Origin: Hofstenia miamia
Lineage: Eukaryota; Xenacoelomorpha; Acoela
Reading direction: 5' to 3'
Assembly: GCA_004352715.1 (NCBI GenBank)
Contig: SCFE01000064.1
Location: 1,238,638 to 1,302,637, forward strand
DNA length: 64,000 nucleotides
The translations under genes and the position numbers were made by a program. A model generated the notes under the pieces. That model saw nothing but the letters and a program-made list of their open reading frames with translations, did no database searches and was not told the DNA's origin. Positions 48,095 through 60,670 of the stretch are shown here, piece by piece; positions within the stretch are counted from its first letter, which is position 1, and each line of letters begins with the position of its first letter.

Positions 48095-48717
48095 GCTTAA
48101 TGGAGAGCCCATTGCCATTCCATCAGTTTGACAATATGTTTGTTCATTAAACATAAAAAGAACATTAAGCCCAACAATGGCATCTTTTGCAATGGATATG
48201 GTTGAAACTAAGCTTAAAGATTATAATAACAAAGATGAATTATTTGTGTATACTCGCTATGTTCGACGATATATTTTGTGTGATGGAAAATGAGAAGATT
48301 GCCAATGATCTGTTAAATTTTTTAAATGACATTAATCGATCTTTGAAATTTACAGTTGAAAAGGAACAAAATAAACGATTAAGTTTAATAGATGTTGAAA
48401 TTATTAAAACTGAAAACGAATTTGTAACGAAATGGAATAAAAAACCCACAAATACTGGACTTTATATTCCTTTTGCATCACATTGTGAGTTGATAAATAA
48501 AAGAAATACGATCAAAGCCATCATAAATCGAGCATTTCTTACATCCTCATCATATGAACATCTAATATGTGCATTTGAAGCACTGTCACACATCTTGTTA
48601 AGAAACGGATATCCACAAAAAATGATTAAATCGGAAATGGATAGAATATTTCGTAATAAATCACAACCAAGAAAAGATCAATTAGTGTATATATATATAT
48701 ATATATATATATATTAG
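48085..48717 (+). pseudogene. Penelope-like reverse transcriptase with an inverted 5' piece
   Basis: From 48153 rightwards the + strand reads LSPTMASFAMDMVETKLKDY, then YTRYVRRYILC (in another frame MFDDIFCVMENEK, the catalytic DD), then LIDVEIIKTENEFVTKWNKK and PTNTGLYIPFASHC, the RT and following region of a PLE. The residues that should come just before (FNEQTYCQTDGMAMGSPLSP) are present but on the opposite strand, 48152-48093. A 10-base inverted repeat (GGGCTTAATG at 48093, CATTAAGCCC at 48163) marks the fold-back, exactly at the PLSP codons. Frameshifts at about 48270 break the + strand part. It ends in a TA run. Confidence 0.75.
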
Positions 48718-49474
48718 GAAAACATCCCAAAAAATTTAAGAAGGTTATAAGGTTATAAATAAGTTTATTTCAACATTTTCCATTCTTCTGTTACGTAATT
48801 ACCAAAATATTGAATTCATGAATATATTCTTCAATTTCGTTTTATGCATTTGAGTATGACTGAACGGTAGGAGTCAGAATGCATTTGCTGCAATCAGTTA
48901 TTTCACAAAGTTTGAGGCAGCGAAATCTTCAAATTTTAAAGTCTCTGACGATCACTTCTGGAACGGAACAGTATTTCAATCTTTCTGATGAGTGGTTTCT
49001 GTATTTCTATAAAGAAACTCCTATGGCCTGGAAAAAGAAGCTGCTTTAATTTTGTTTGACAAAAGAACATCTAATGGTTTTTCATCGACGCTTGACACGA
49101 TTCTTTCTATTTCCATTAGATGAAAATACAGTTGGTCATTTGTTGATGTTGTTTCGACGATCTTCGGAATCTTTACTTATTGATTCTGTATTATCCATTT
49201 CATGACACAGTTCAAACAAAATCGAAAGCAATAATCAAAGGCATTAGCAATTTAGATAGGTCGCATGTTGAGCAAATGCATTGACAAAAATTAATAAATT
49301 CTAAAAGCAAGGAAAATTCACCAAAAAGAGGCACTGGAGGGCGCTCTATTCACCAATAGCTCCACCAACGCTATAGATACTTATTGTTCATAAGTAATAT
49401 TATGGTATCAAAAATGAATTCTAAACATCAAAGTATATTTCTCATATAGACAACACAATATACACACTAAAACA
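48718..49474. other. No gene seen
   Basis: AT-rich sequence downstream of the elongase ELOVL-B stop codon (that gene is on -). It probably includes that gene's 3' untranslated region near 49475, but no polyadenylation signal could be chosen with confidence. Confidence 0.4.
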
Positions 49475-52400
49475 CTAATCACTTTTACTTTTACCGCTCT
49501 TAGCATCCTTCTTAGGCCGCAAGTAGGCGTGGTAGTAGAAATTAAAAAATAGAGAAATAATCGTTAATCCATAAAATATTAAAGCGTATCCCATCCAGCG
49601 CGGGAAATCACAATCTATATAAAGACCTGTTGAAGCATTCAACATACCAGCAACAAACTGCACCTAAATACGAAAATGAAAAACAGTAAATATTTTGGAA
49701 ACGTTAATTAAACTATATTAGCGGCACATTTCATCCATATTTATATTATTATACAGCTGCTGTAATGAAATAATGGTACACACATTAGTGGAATAGGATG
49801 AAATAAAAAATTCCTACATAAAGAATAATAGCAAACAATAAATTTTCGCTACAAATAACATAATATATGTATATGTAGTATTTGAAATTGTCAAGTAATG
49901 TAATTAAATTTGTAATGGTCTGCTCAAAATTAAAAAATTCTTCATGCAAAGAAATTTAACGAACTTGATTTTTTACTCATCTGTTGGATTCGCGACTGTT
50001 GGGGTCTATGTCCCATCCAGGTTTACAACGAAAATGTATAAAATTTAAACTATAATTTTAACTAATACTGCGTATTTCATCATATAAATTCAATATTGCA
50101 CAATTGTGCGTAATACATGATTTATTAAGTGTTTTCATTTTTGCTTCTCACCCTATTTTTAAATTTTCTTTTAACATTGTAAAAATTGTATATTCCATAG
50201 TTTAAAATTGTCGTTAAAATGTATTACATTGTAGAATTCTTCATCGAACACAATTGGGGTTTGTGGCCGAATAAAATACCTCTAACCTGCGAATTGCGAC
50301 CACTCTTTCCGTCACCGTTACTGGATTTGACCCTTAAAACACGGGCAATATACAGGAACAAATTCTACTTTTTCAAAAATTCGAATTAAATTCATAAATC
50401 AGCAATAATGCAAATGATCTTTTGATTGCTTAAATTTATATCATTAGCTATTTTACATTCCTATTTAACATGATGCTTACTTATAAAGAGCACCTGCTAT
50501 AAATAGCATCTGTGAAAATGTGATTCAATACAGTAATATTAAATGTCAGCGAAATGACATGATGTATATCTGCAAAGTTCATTGTAAGTTATTAAGTTAA
50601 TACATTTAATACCAAATATTTGAAATTTTCTAGAAATCCATCAGTGCACATTTGGTGGGCAGCGAACAACAATTGCTAAGATACATGGGCGGTTGTTAAA
50701 TTCCATATTACATAAGAAGAATCTCATTGCGACTTTGAACTTCCATATTACTTGAAAAGTGCATTAATTTACCTTGATGACTTGTTATGTCACTGAAATG
50801 TCCGTTCATGCAAGAACATCTATGGTACATTGAATGTATTTTTTAAAAAATTAAGCAAGTTGCATTTTATTTAGTTTTTTTCTCAAACATTCTGAAAATT
50901 CCAATAAATATTTCATTTTTTCCAAGTAAAACCCAACATTTGAATATATCTTGATAGCCATGGATACACATAATTCGCATGCGACTGTAGTGTTTCATTG
51001 TATACTTAATGTGACTTTAAGAAGTTTGAAGTGAAGTTCATTGCTATAGTGAATCAGAGCTATTACTTACATGATCTCAATAGATATTACCAAAGGTTTT
51101 TCAAAAACTGAAAACTGCACTAGGGAAAAATGCATTAAAAGTAGACGAAGATTCAACCGCTGAAAGTCGTAAGAAAGATTTCAGAAGATGAATATCGTAT
51201 AGTAGTAATGTCATAACTTTGTTTTGAGGGACTAATTAAACATTGATGTTACGCAAATTATAGTACATTTTTTCATGTCAAACTTCTGAGTAAATTTTTA
51301 TGCAGCAATTCTGTAATCTAAGGTTAACAGTTATTCTATATTGTCGATTATTCTCGTAAAATTGATCTTTGCAAAACAATAGAAATCAATTGCTGAGAAT
51401 TTTGTATATAGAAAAAATAAATCAATTATGAAAGACTACTTACTAATTGAATATTTGTAAGATAGCGCTTCCACCAAAGATACGGCTGCATTTTCGGACC
51501 GAGAGCCGCCAATCCATAATATAAGTACATTATCACATGAATTCCTGAGTTAATCATTGCACCAAAGAAGGCTAAACATAATAAAAGCGGTAATGACTAT
51601 GATAAAATAGGTATAAAAAGGATAAACACTGCAAATAAATGAAGACATTCTATACTTAGAAAACTATAAGGCTTCATCTACAGAGGGGAGAACAACTAAT
51701 ATATTATAATGGATGATGTAATTTTTTCATTATTTATCTAAATTATTACTACAATTTCTGCCGTTTATTTGACTATTTTAGAAAAACCGCTCATAGTACA
51801 ATTATGACTAGTTTATTCAACAGTGTAACAAAGACATGTGGAGAAAAAGAAATGGAAAAGCATACATTGACCGCCAGGTACCCATTTCACCCCCATCCAC
51901 CAAATAGGAAACATGGTTGCATGGTGATAAACATGAAGGAATGACACTTGGTTGTTCTTTTTGCGAAGAATAAAAATGAATGTATCGATAAACTCAATAC
52001 ATTTCGAGAAGTAGTACCACCAAAGAGCTTTAGCCATCTAAACACGACGTTAACACGATAAAAGAAACATCCAATACTTACTCGTTGTTCGTGGACATCT
52101 CCCGTAAAGGTAACTGGCTGACAAAGATAACTGTAGTTGAGTGCAGTTGATGATATGATTATCTAAATTTTATTTAACACTCAATATCATATTACTAAAT
52201 TCCTTTAATGGCTTGAGCGTACTTAAAGGAAACAGCTTAATAAATCAATGAAATGAATTTAAAATGACGAAATTTTATTATTGCAGTTGTACAAAACATT
52301 TATGAATGCATAGTGAAGATGTTTTTCAAAATTATGACGGTGGTCAGATTTTAAAACAAGATTGATGTCAGAATGCTTAGCCTATTTAATTGGTACTGGG

Positions 52401-54278
52401 ACAAATATTTTCGTTGGGTAATATTAGTAATTAATGACATGATGCTTACTTCGCTGCATATATGAAAATTGAGAGCTACCAATCCAATGTTGTAAACAAA
52501 CATTATCGTTGTCAAGGCGAAAGGCTCTCGATTCTTCATTATCTGTGGAAGCAGCCAAACAATGAATAAGTAGAGAGCAGTCAACACCAATGTTGGTGTA
52601 TAAGTTTGCATCAAAGGAAAATCTGCTGTTCGAGGATCTAAAGAGTAATGAAAATTAGTTCTGACGTAAGAAAAATATTGTGCAACTATATGATACATCC
52701 ATAGATAATAGCAAAGAATAGATAGATTACCATAAAATTTTGTTTATGTAAATAAGATTGATATATTATTGAATGCTTTTGTAAAATCAAGTAGAAAAAT
52801 TCTTAAAACACAAGAGCTCTTTTCAAGTTCCATCAAGCAGTAATTATAAATTATAGTTAAGGCATGTGATGCTGATACACCTCTTTTATAAGCATATTAA
52901 TCTTCATGAATAATTTCTTTAAAATATGTTTTTGTCAATTGACAAATATATTTTTCTAGTCCTCGGCAGGGATTTCTGTAATTACTATTGGTCTTAAATC
53001 CCTTGGTTTAGCTACGTTCCGAGGTTTCAGAATTGGAACCATAAAATCTATTTTCCATAATGAAGGGAAACTTATTAAGAATACAACATATCCAGATCAT
53101 ATGAATAGGCTTGCTGAGAACTAGTGCATGTCTTCTCCAAAACCAAGATGGATATCGACCTGTCGCATTGTTCTTATTAATGTTTCTTAGAAAACTATAA
53201 ACTTGGTATTCTTGCGGTAATGCTATTTGTCCATTATGGGTGGAATCATTTTCCAAACTTAATGAATCTTCAGATGTACATATATTTGCAAAATATGCGT
53301 TAATACATTCAACTGCTTCTTTGGTTGTTTCATATTTGTTCAGTAATCTTGATATAGTTGCTGTTTTTTTGCGATTTTTTCTTCTGAGATTTTAGATAAT
53401 TCCACCATTTCTTGCTTCCTTTCTCTCCCAGAGATGCTCTTAGTTTTACTTCCTGAAATCTACGTACTTCCTCTATTTGCTTAGATAATTTGTTTACACT
53501 TTGTCTATTATTTTTTCTTTGAGCGTCATGTTTTTTATTCAATAAATATTTTAGAAAAGGTGTTATCCATGGAGGATATTTTTAATAAATTCTGTCTAAG
53601 ATATTGAAAATATTGTTAGTAAAATGATCGCATTCATCATTATAAGCTAATTCCCAATTCACTTGCCAAAAATATCTTTCTATTTTGCAATGCATTTTTT
53701 CAGTAATATCAAAAACATTTTTTCAGTAATATCAAAAACAAGTTTCTTGTAAAACTTCTCTTTAATTTTTTCTATTCAAGGATTCATAAAGAATACAAAT
53801 ATGATCAGAATTTCCGAGAGCTGGAATTTTTTCAGGCATTTTATAAACATCATCCATATTAGTAAAAATCTTGTCCAGTTTTGCACATCCCCTTGTTGGA
53901 AAATTTACTACTGAATTTAATCCGAAGTCAACTATTATATACTGCTGTGGAGCTCTATTTATATCACCTGCTATCAATATATTTATATTTGGATCATATT
54001 CTTCACGAATATTCTGAATTTCGTTTATCATTAAGTTTGCAAATCTTTTGTATGTTGCATTGGAATAACTATAATTATGTCGATAGAATCCTATACATAT
54101 GAGTTCAAATTCACAGCCACATATATGTACATCAGCAAATTCAACATCATTATCTTTATATATATATNNNNNNNNNNNNNNNNNNNNNNNNNNNNNNNNN
54201 NNNNNNNNNNNNNNNNNNNNNNNNNNNNNNNNNNNNNNNNNNNNNNNNNNNNNNNNNNNNNNNNNNNNNNNNNNNNNN

Positions 54279-54314
<36 letters not shown>

Positions 54315-57300
54315 CCGCTATGTAATTTTTGCAAATTTAAATTTTACCCTAGGTAAAAGTAAAATACAGTTAAGTCCGCAGAACGTAAACGAGAAAGCGT
54401 ACTTAGCGATATTATAAGAGGTGAAGAGATCATATTTCGAAAAATTTTTAGGCTAAAAGAGCGTTGGAATCCACTAAATGTACCATTATGAAGGTCGTCT
54501 TAACATATTCCAGTAAACAAATATCACTAAGTATCGTGGGTTTATTGGTTAAATACCACTAAGAAATTTATAGAAAAATGAAGTTTAGAGGTAATATTTT
54601 CTTAAAAAAGTAAAAAAACTTATATACAATATATTTAAAAAAATATTTTCATACTTTATTAAAGTAAAATTAGTACGCGACCCTACTTTCTACACAATTG
54701 CATTCACTTTCCTCCATCAAGTACATCATTTGGAAGTAATTCAATGCATGTTTAAATGAGAAGAGAAGAATTTCTGAAATTTCCAAATACAGAAAACCAG
54801 ACACATGCATTTAAGGGAAACCTTAAATTAGAATGGCAAAGGCTACTTCGATGTAAAAATGGGTGCAAGTTGTCATTTTCTTTAACCAATAATTTTAGAT
54901 TTAGACGAATAGCCATCATGAAAGGTTCAAATTGAATAATATAACAGTTAGTTTCGTTGCATGCTTCGTTAGCAATTATAGCACACTTGGCATATTTTCT
55001 AAACATTTAATATGATCATCTATTATCACTATGCCCTCAGTTATAAATGTTTACTTGCACCATCAAAAGAACTTACACTTGCAAAAGTTCTTATATGAGA
55101 AAATACATAGAAAATATTATTAACACAAATATATGCATAGATATGTGCAAGGGTCATTATACTAGTTACATCATTTAAAAGAGGCTGAAAAGAATTTGGC
55201 AAAACGGGAAAAAAATCAAGTCTCATGCTTAGCCTGCAAAATTATTTTATATCTTTAGTAGTTTTCCAGTGCTTTAAAAAATGCCCATAAGCATTCCTAC
55301 ATTCTCCGGTTTATAAGTCTATTCACTGATAGCCATCTAAATATTTACAGCTGATATTCAACAATAACTTACATGAAAAAATGATTTGGATGCAGTGCAA
55401 ACCGAAATACGAAAATAGAAATATCTACAGAAATTCATTTAAACAGATGCTGAAAAAAATCAAAATTTCTAAAATAAGAGGAAACTGAAGAAAAGAAAGT
55501 GAACCCATGAAAATAATGAAACTTCTCAGAACGGCAGTACGTTTTTCTTGGGTCCAGCTTTTGAAACACAGCATTTTATGTGTAAACATGTTTGATAGGA
55601 AGTACTTGCTCAGAATATGCCGCGTGGAAAAATGAAAGCCGCAATATACGTTTAAGTGTAGTAATAGTAAACCTTGAAGTAACAAATCGTAGGTATGTTC
55701 CAAGAAAATTGGGAAAAATTTATGCCCACTCGAAAATAAATGGAGAGTAAAAAAACACTGAACAGTATGAATATACATACTACACGTAAAATGAATAAAA
55801 TAAAGTAATTATCAACTAATACAACCCTATTTCCAATTGCAAATATGATCGGATGTGCAAAGGGTTTGAGTTGCCGCAAACAACCAGGATTCACAGTTGA
55901 TATAGAATGAAAATTATGTCTCTAGTTGTTTGTCTAAAATTCAAGGGGCAACACCTGAACTTCGAATCAAATGTTGCAAAATTGCACACAGGAAAAAATA
56001 TTCAATCGATTGATCTCTAAGATACAATGCAATGTCTTGGATTGCTATTTCAAATATCTGTTAGTTCAAAGTTTATTCAAATGATATTAAATCGCCTGAT
56101 TCCATGATTGGCCCTTCGATTAATTCAGCGCAATATTCTATAAATACTTACGCTGAAGAACTTGCATCTATAAAAAATTTGTAGTATGCTGAAATTTATA
56201 AGCACGTTATGGGTAAAAATTATATAAAAAGCGAGAATGTGATATTTTCGCTAAATATGTTTTTGACGAAAAACCGTTTCAGCAAGTTCTGTGGTATATC
56301 GTAGACCGTATAGTTGCCGTACCCTTTGCAGACATCTCAAACCGCCGAAGAATTAAGTCTAAATTTGACATTCGTCACACAATGAGGTAGCATATTTTCA
56401 GCATTCTCCTAGTTTTAGAGCGATAGCGTGTATTTAATATAGAATTCCTCTATTTTCTTGGCGAATTTCCGACATGCCTGGTCACGATATATCAACTACT
56501 ACGCTATCTGAATTGCTTCACATGTACACTATATTTGAATGACTTTACAATAAACGTTACTTCAAGTTGTACTTTAATTTCATCATGCACTATCTAGTCC
56601 AATGGTATTTACTCAATGGGAGTAGAGCCAGCATGGTAAGGAACCAAAAACGATGGATCTGGGATCACGGATTTCAGAAGATTATTCATAATTTCTGCTA
56701 ATTTTGGTCAATGGGACTATCGCACCTGAAAATTCTTTGGACTGGGATGTCACGGGACCGAATAAAATGGGACTAAATGGGACTGGGACCGAGAAAATCC
56801 TTGTACCGCAGAACCCTAATATTTATAAAAGGGCAATAAATTTTTCATTTTTGCCAATAATGGAATTTTCAAAGACAATCCTTCATATAAATTATAAAAA
56901 TATATAGAATTTTTTATCATGATACGATTATGTAATTAATCATGGCCAATAATGAATACAAAATATCAAATACATTTGTTTGTAATATGATGTATAATGC
57001 AGCCCTAAACTATCAGACATTTTTTGTGATATCTAAAAATCTGAGAACACCACCGGATAGAAAATTGTCTCCTTCATTTTCACCACTAATTCGTGCCCGG
57101 TGTTGCATTGCTAGCAAATAAAAGCTATTTCACATTGAAATTGGTCAAAATGATTGTTGTTTTCCTATTCCATAGGTAACAAATTTTTCTGAAAGCCTTG
57201 ATTTCTGGTATTAAATAATTCCTAACACTTCATAATGATTAAAATTGAATAAGAAAGATGCCATTCATGTAGATAGAATTATCAATTTGAATGAATCCTC

Positions 57301-59727
57301 ATGTATCATGAACTTTTAAGTGATTTCATTTGATTAGCATCCACTTATAACTAATAAGCAAACAGATATACAAATTACTTGATGACTTGTTTCATCAGCG
57401 TAATTGATACTTTTGGTTTTGATTTCGTACGAGCAAATGATTTATAAAGCAATGATTTGTCAAACTGCACGAAAGTTACTTAGATATCTCGAGAAAGTAA
57501 TTCAACTAAAACCTGAAGTCAAACTCAATGTCTAATATATAATTTAGTTTAATAAGGAATTCAGCAAACGGAGAATTACGTATTTAATTGCAAAGCGGAT
57601 ATACAACTAGCTATGAATTGCGTATTGAAATGACATGAAAAAGTAATTGACGCTGTACAAAACGATAAAGCGAATGATGAACAAGTTCGGAATAAACTTG
57701 AATAAAATTGTAGCGAAGAAACTATTTCAATTTTTTGTACTAAATTTCCAAAAGAGACATAGTGCCATAACCACCCTGACCAAAGCAAATTAAGCTCCTA
57801 TGAGAAGTTTAGGATAATAAACTGATTTCAAGAACAAAAAAGTTGGTGAGATCAACTTGAGTTTAAAATAAGTGGTTAAATGAACAAGTAGCCTTGCAAA
57901 ACATACCTGTGAAAATAAATCTAAAACAGAACTTTGAAAAATACTGTTACTAAATTATGTAGTAATAATTTAATAGTTTTCACGTACATTTCGCAGCGTA
58001 CAAAAAAGTACTCCGGTAATTATAATATATGAAGCTTTATCTTATAGTAACTTATCAATAGGGGAAGGCAAATGCTAAACGGTCAATTTATTTCTATAGG
58101 TCAGAATGAAACGCAAACAAGTGCTAAACGTCATTGGCTCATTTCTAAGTGCATTGAAACTAACTTTATTTTTGCCGATCCTGCTAATTCGCAGCATTAG
58201 ATCTAATTAGTCAAATTGATCGGTCAAAATCCAGGCGCCATGCCGAAAGACGCCTTCACTCAGCATGAGAAAGCAACAAATGCCCGAAATCTTTCTCCCA
58301 ACGAATTTCGAGAGGTCGGAAATGTCTTAATTTGCAAACTTTAGGTCACGGAAGTCAATTGCAACTAGAAATTTAACGGAGAAAGCCACAGAAAAGCGCA
58401 ATTCATTAGAAATAACTACAAGAATCGGCAAACGTTACTCAATCGGAAATTCAAACTACCGACAAATTTCATTCAGATTTCGTGACAATGTGTCGGGAGG
58501 CGAATATACCCTTGAAAAGCATCGGAAAAATGAAAAACTTCATTCAAAAGTACACGAAGAGAGAATTGCCAAGCGAAAGAACTGCGTGAAAAACTTTGTT
58601 TCTGTTAAAGAAACAGTAGACAATTTCACAGGAACTTGCGTACTTGCAACGAAGGCCATGGCTGCGGTTTCAGCGCCTGGAGTACCACTAGCACTTGCTA
58701 CAATTGCTAAATATCTTAGAATGCTTCCTGATCTTAATGTGGACTTGTGGAGAGCCAAAGAAAAATTACCCAACTTCGAAATTTTCTTCTCAAACAAGAA
58801 GAAACGGAAGAAACTGGCCTTTATCTCTGTAGACATTTGGAGAAATGACCGATTTGATAGAATAATCAACTGCAGCGGCGACTTAAGCCCCCTGGACTAT
58901 TTATTTCTACAAAATGTCCCTCGTCTGACAGCATAATGGAGCGATCTTTCTCGAAGCTTCAAAAACTACTGGAAAAAGACCAAAACATTACGCAATGGCT
59001 TACGTAAACGGTTAACAAAGTCAATTTTAAATGCTGAATCTCTTCTCTTTTGCCTCCCCTACTTATCAATTTCTACAACAAATGCAATAATAAATAAACA
59101 GCTATGTTTGCAGCTATAAACAACAGGAACCACACATTTTTACACTGAAATTATTTTAACCATACCGTTCTGCAATAGTGGGTAAAAATTGTGGCCTATA
59201 CTTCAGCCCGCATTTTGTTAAATTTTGGCTGTGCCCGCCCCACACCCCCTTATTATTTTCTTTGAGGCCCCAACAAGCCAGCTTCCACCCTTTACTCGAT
59301 GCACTGAATTTTTTACGCAACCGGCTTTTAACGGATGGATAACATCATTTAAATAACATTGTACTATGCCTTGCAAAAAATTTAAAACTTTGTAATAAAC
59401 AATTAATTTGAAATCGATATTTAAGAGCAAATGTTTAGAAAAAGTACGTTAATACACGATTATTAGAAGCCTGAATGCGTTTCTAAGAAAACAAAGCCAG
59501 AGTAATTGCAAAAAGTCTAAAACTATGCTAGAATTTAAACATTATTCATTTCCGTGACTTTAAAACCAACAAAAATGTTACACCCATTAATACCTTTTTT
59601 CTGTAAGGATTTAGTACACGCCCCTGCTACATGCGATAACTTAAACTTTAAACTTACCACCATGTTCAACATGATAGTTGTACAGATCTTGCAGCTCGTA
59701 AATTTTCTCTGTAATCAAATCCATCAT
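49475..59727 (-). CDS. ELOVL4-type very-long-chain fatty acid elongase (ELOVL-B), six exons
   Basis: Exons on the - strand are 59727-59658, 52637-52450, 52162-52082, 52037-51866, 51571-51444 and 49663-49475. All junctions are GT-AG and in frame, giving 275 aa plus stop. The small first exon (starts [19 protein letters not shown]) was located by its phase and its match in layout to exon 1 of ELOVL-A. Elongase blocks are [31 protein letters not shown] and [13 protein letters not shown]. The tail ends KSKSD, again a KxKxx ER-retention pattern. The four internal exons have exactly the same lengths as those of ELOVL-A, so the two are tandem paralogues with conserved gene structure. Intron 1 is 7.0 kb and contains a LINE and an N gap. 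The first of two adjacent ATGs was taken as start; an upstream 5' exon is possible because TTTTTTAG precedes it. Confidence 0.88.
52740..54155 (-). mobile_element. LINE in ELOVL-B intron 1: endonuclease, linker and RT N-terminal half
   Basis: On the - strand: endonuclease C-terminal half ([12 protein letters not shown], then [18 protein letters not shown] and [10 protein letters not shown]) at about 54110-53762; linker with [11 protein letters not shown] at 53542-53330; then RT blocks [39 protein letters not shown] and [11 protein letters not shown] down to about 52750. Frameshifts are common. It stops before the RT active site, so the 3' half is missing, the reverse of ordinary 5' truncation. 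The 5' side enters a TA run and the 111-base N gap (54168-54278). It is the same strand as the host gene. Confidence 0.7.
54168..54278. other. Assembly gap inside a TA microsatellite
   Basis: 111 Ns flanked on both sides by TA repeats. An 11-N gap at 46329-46339 is also inside a TA run. Confidence 0.97.
54340..58480. other. Intron sequence of ELOVL-B without recognised features
   Basis: No coding, RNA or mobile-element signature is recognised in this part of intron 1. At 56704-56830 there is a short run rich in GGGAC/GGGACTGG words (tgggact, cgggacc, tgggact, tgggactgggacc), locally unlike its AT-rich setting. Confidence 0.45.
58490..58936 (+). CDS. Unrecognised ORF, perhaps a hAT-like transposase C-terminal fragment
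   Basis: An open frame of about 148 codons, on + inside intron 1 of ELOVL-B (a - strand gene), is basic at its start and has an Ala-rich helix ([20 protein letters not shown]) and a KKKRKK cluster. After the stop, another frame continues [20 protein letters not shown], which resembles the ERSFS-K-LK dimerisation helix at the C-terminus of hAT transposases. Joined by one frameshift, this would suit a decayed transposase. The codon use and higher GC differ from the flanking intron. No ATG-based start can be defended. The identity is weak. Confidence 0.3.
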   Translation: MSGGEYTLEKHRKNEKLHSKVHEERIAKRKNCVKNFVSVKETVDNFTGTCVLATKAMAAVSAPGVPLALATIAKYLRMLPDLNVDLWRAKEKLPNFEIFFSNKKKRKKLAFISVDIWRNDRFDRIINCSGDLSPLDYLFLQNVPRLTA

Positions 59728-60670
59728 CAGCACTGCAACTACAGTTAATCTAAAAAACGATTGAAGCGTTAATTACGTAAGAGCAATTACAAGATATGCC
59801 AGTTTATTCATACAAACAATTGACAAACACACGTTGCCAGCGCTTCACAATCGACAAATAACTCACACCTCTGAATGTACTATCGTCTACAAATGTTACA
59901 AGTTAACATGCCAGAAAATTGACTATTTCAATTTAGTAAAGTTAATTTACGCGCCTTAAATGTGAATTTGGAATGAACCAAGAAGATAGCTGATGATTTA
60001 GTACCTGACTTATTGTAAATGTATTTTAACAAAGGAATAGCAGTTGATTCACAATTTTTTATGAAGATATTTGTCTATTCCGTTGAACGAATATATACAA
60101 CCCTGGACACCACATGTTATAAAATATTTACATATTTTAGCAAGAAAACAAAACATCTATTTATAAAACACAAAATAAACATTAAATATTAGTTTTATTT
60201 GGAAAACTCAATGAATGTCAACCAATAAGTCAGTATTTAGTTTAATCCCCATTAGCTGAATTAACAACTTTTCAGCATAAAATTCAGCAACGATTTAATA
60301 TAGGTTTGTTCACATTCTTGGAGCAGTTGGTTTTCACTCTAAAATGCCTGATCAAATCCACGAATTTCTTTAGAATTGAGTTGAGGTTTCCAAAGCTGTG
60401 AACAGTTCTAAATGCAATGCAGGTCTGGACTGCAAGAGAGCCATGCAATTGAGCAACTTTGTGTGACAATGCAACAATGCATTGTCCTGTTGATTGATGT
60501 AATTTACACGCCCAGTATCTGCAAATTGCTCATTCATTACTACTGATTTTGTCCAGGATTGCATTTTGTTGTTGAACTTAAATTTAACAATTTAATTGAT
60601 TTTTCGAAAATACAAAAATAAACAATCATTATAATACAAAAATAAAGAATGTTAAAATTGATAATAAACA

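Noticed and set aside
55425-55894. Overlapping hydrophobic frames on - in ELOVL-B intron 1
   Set aside because: No family resemblance, overlapping frames of equal quality, and T-rich composition explain them.
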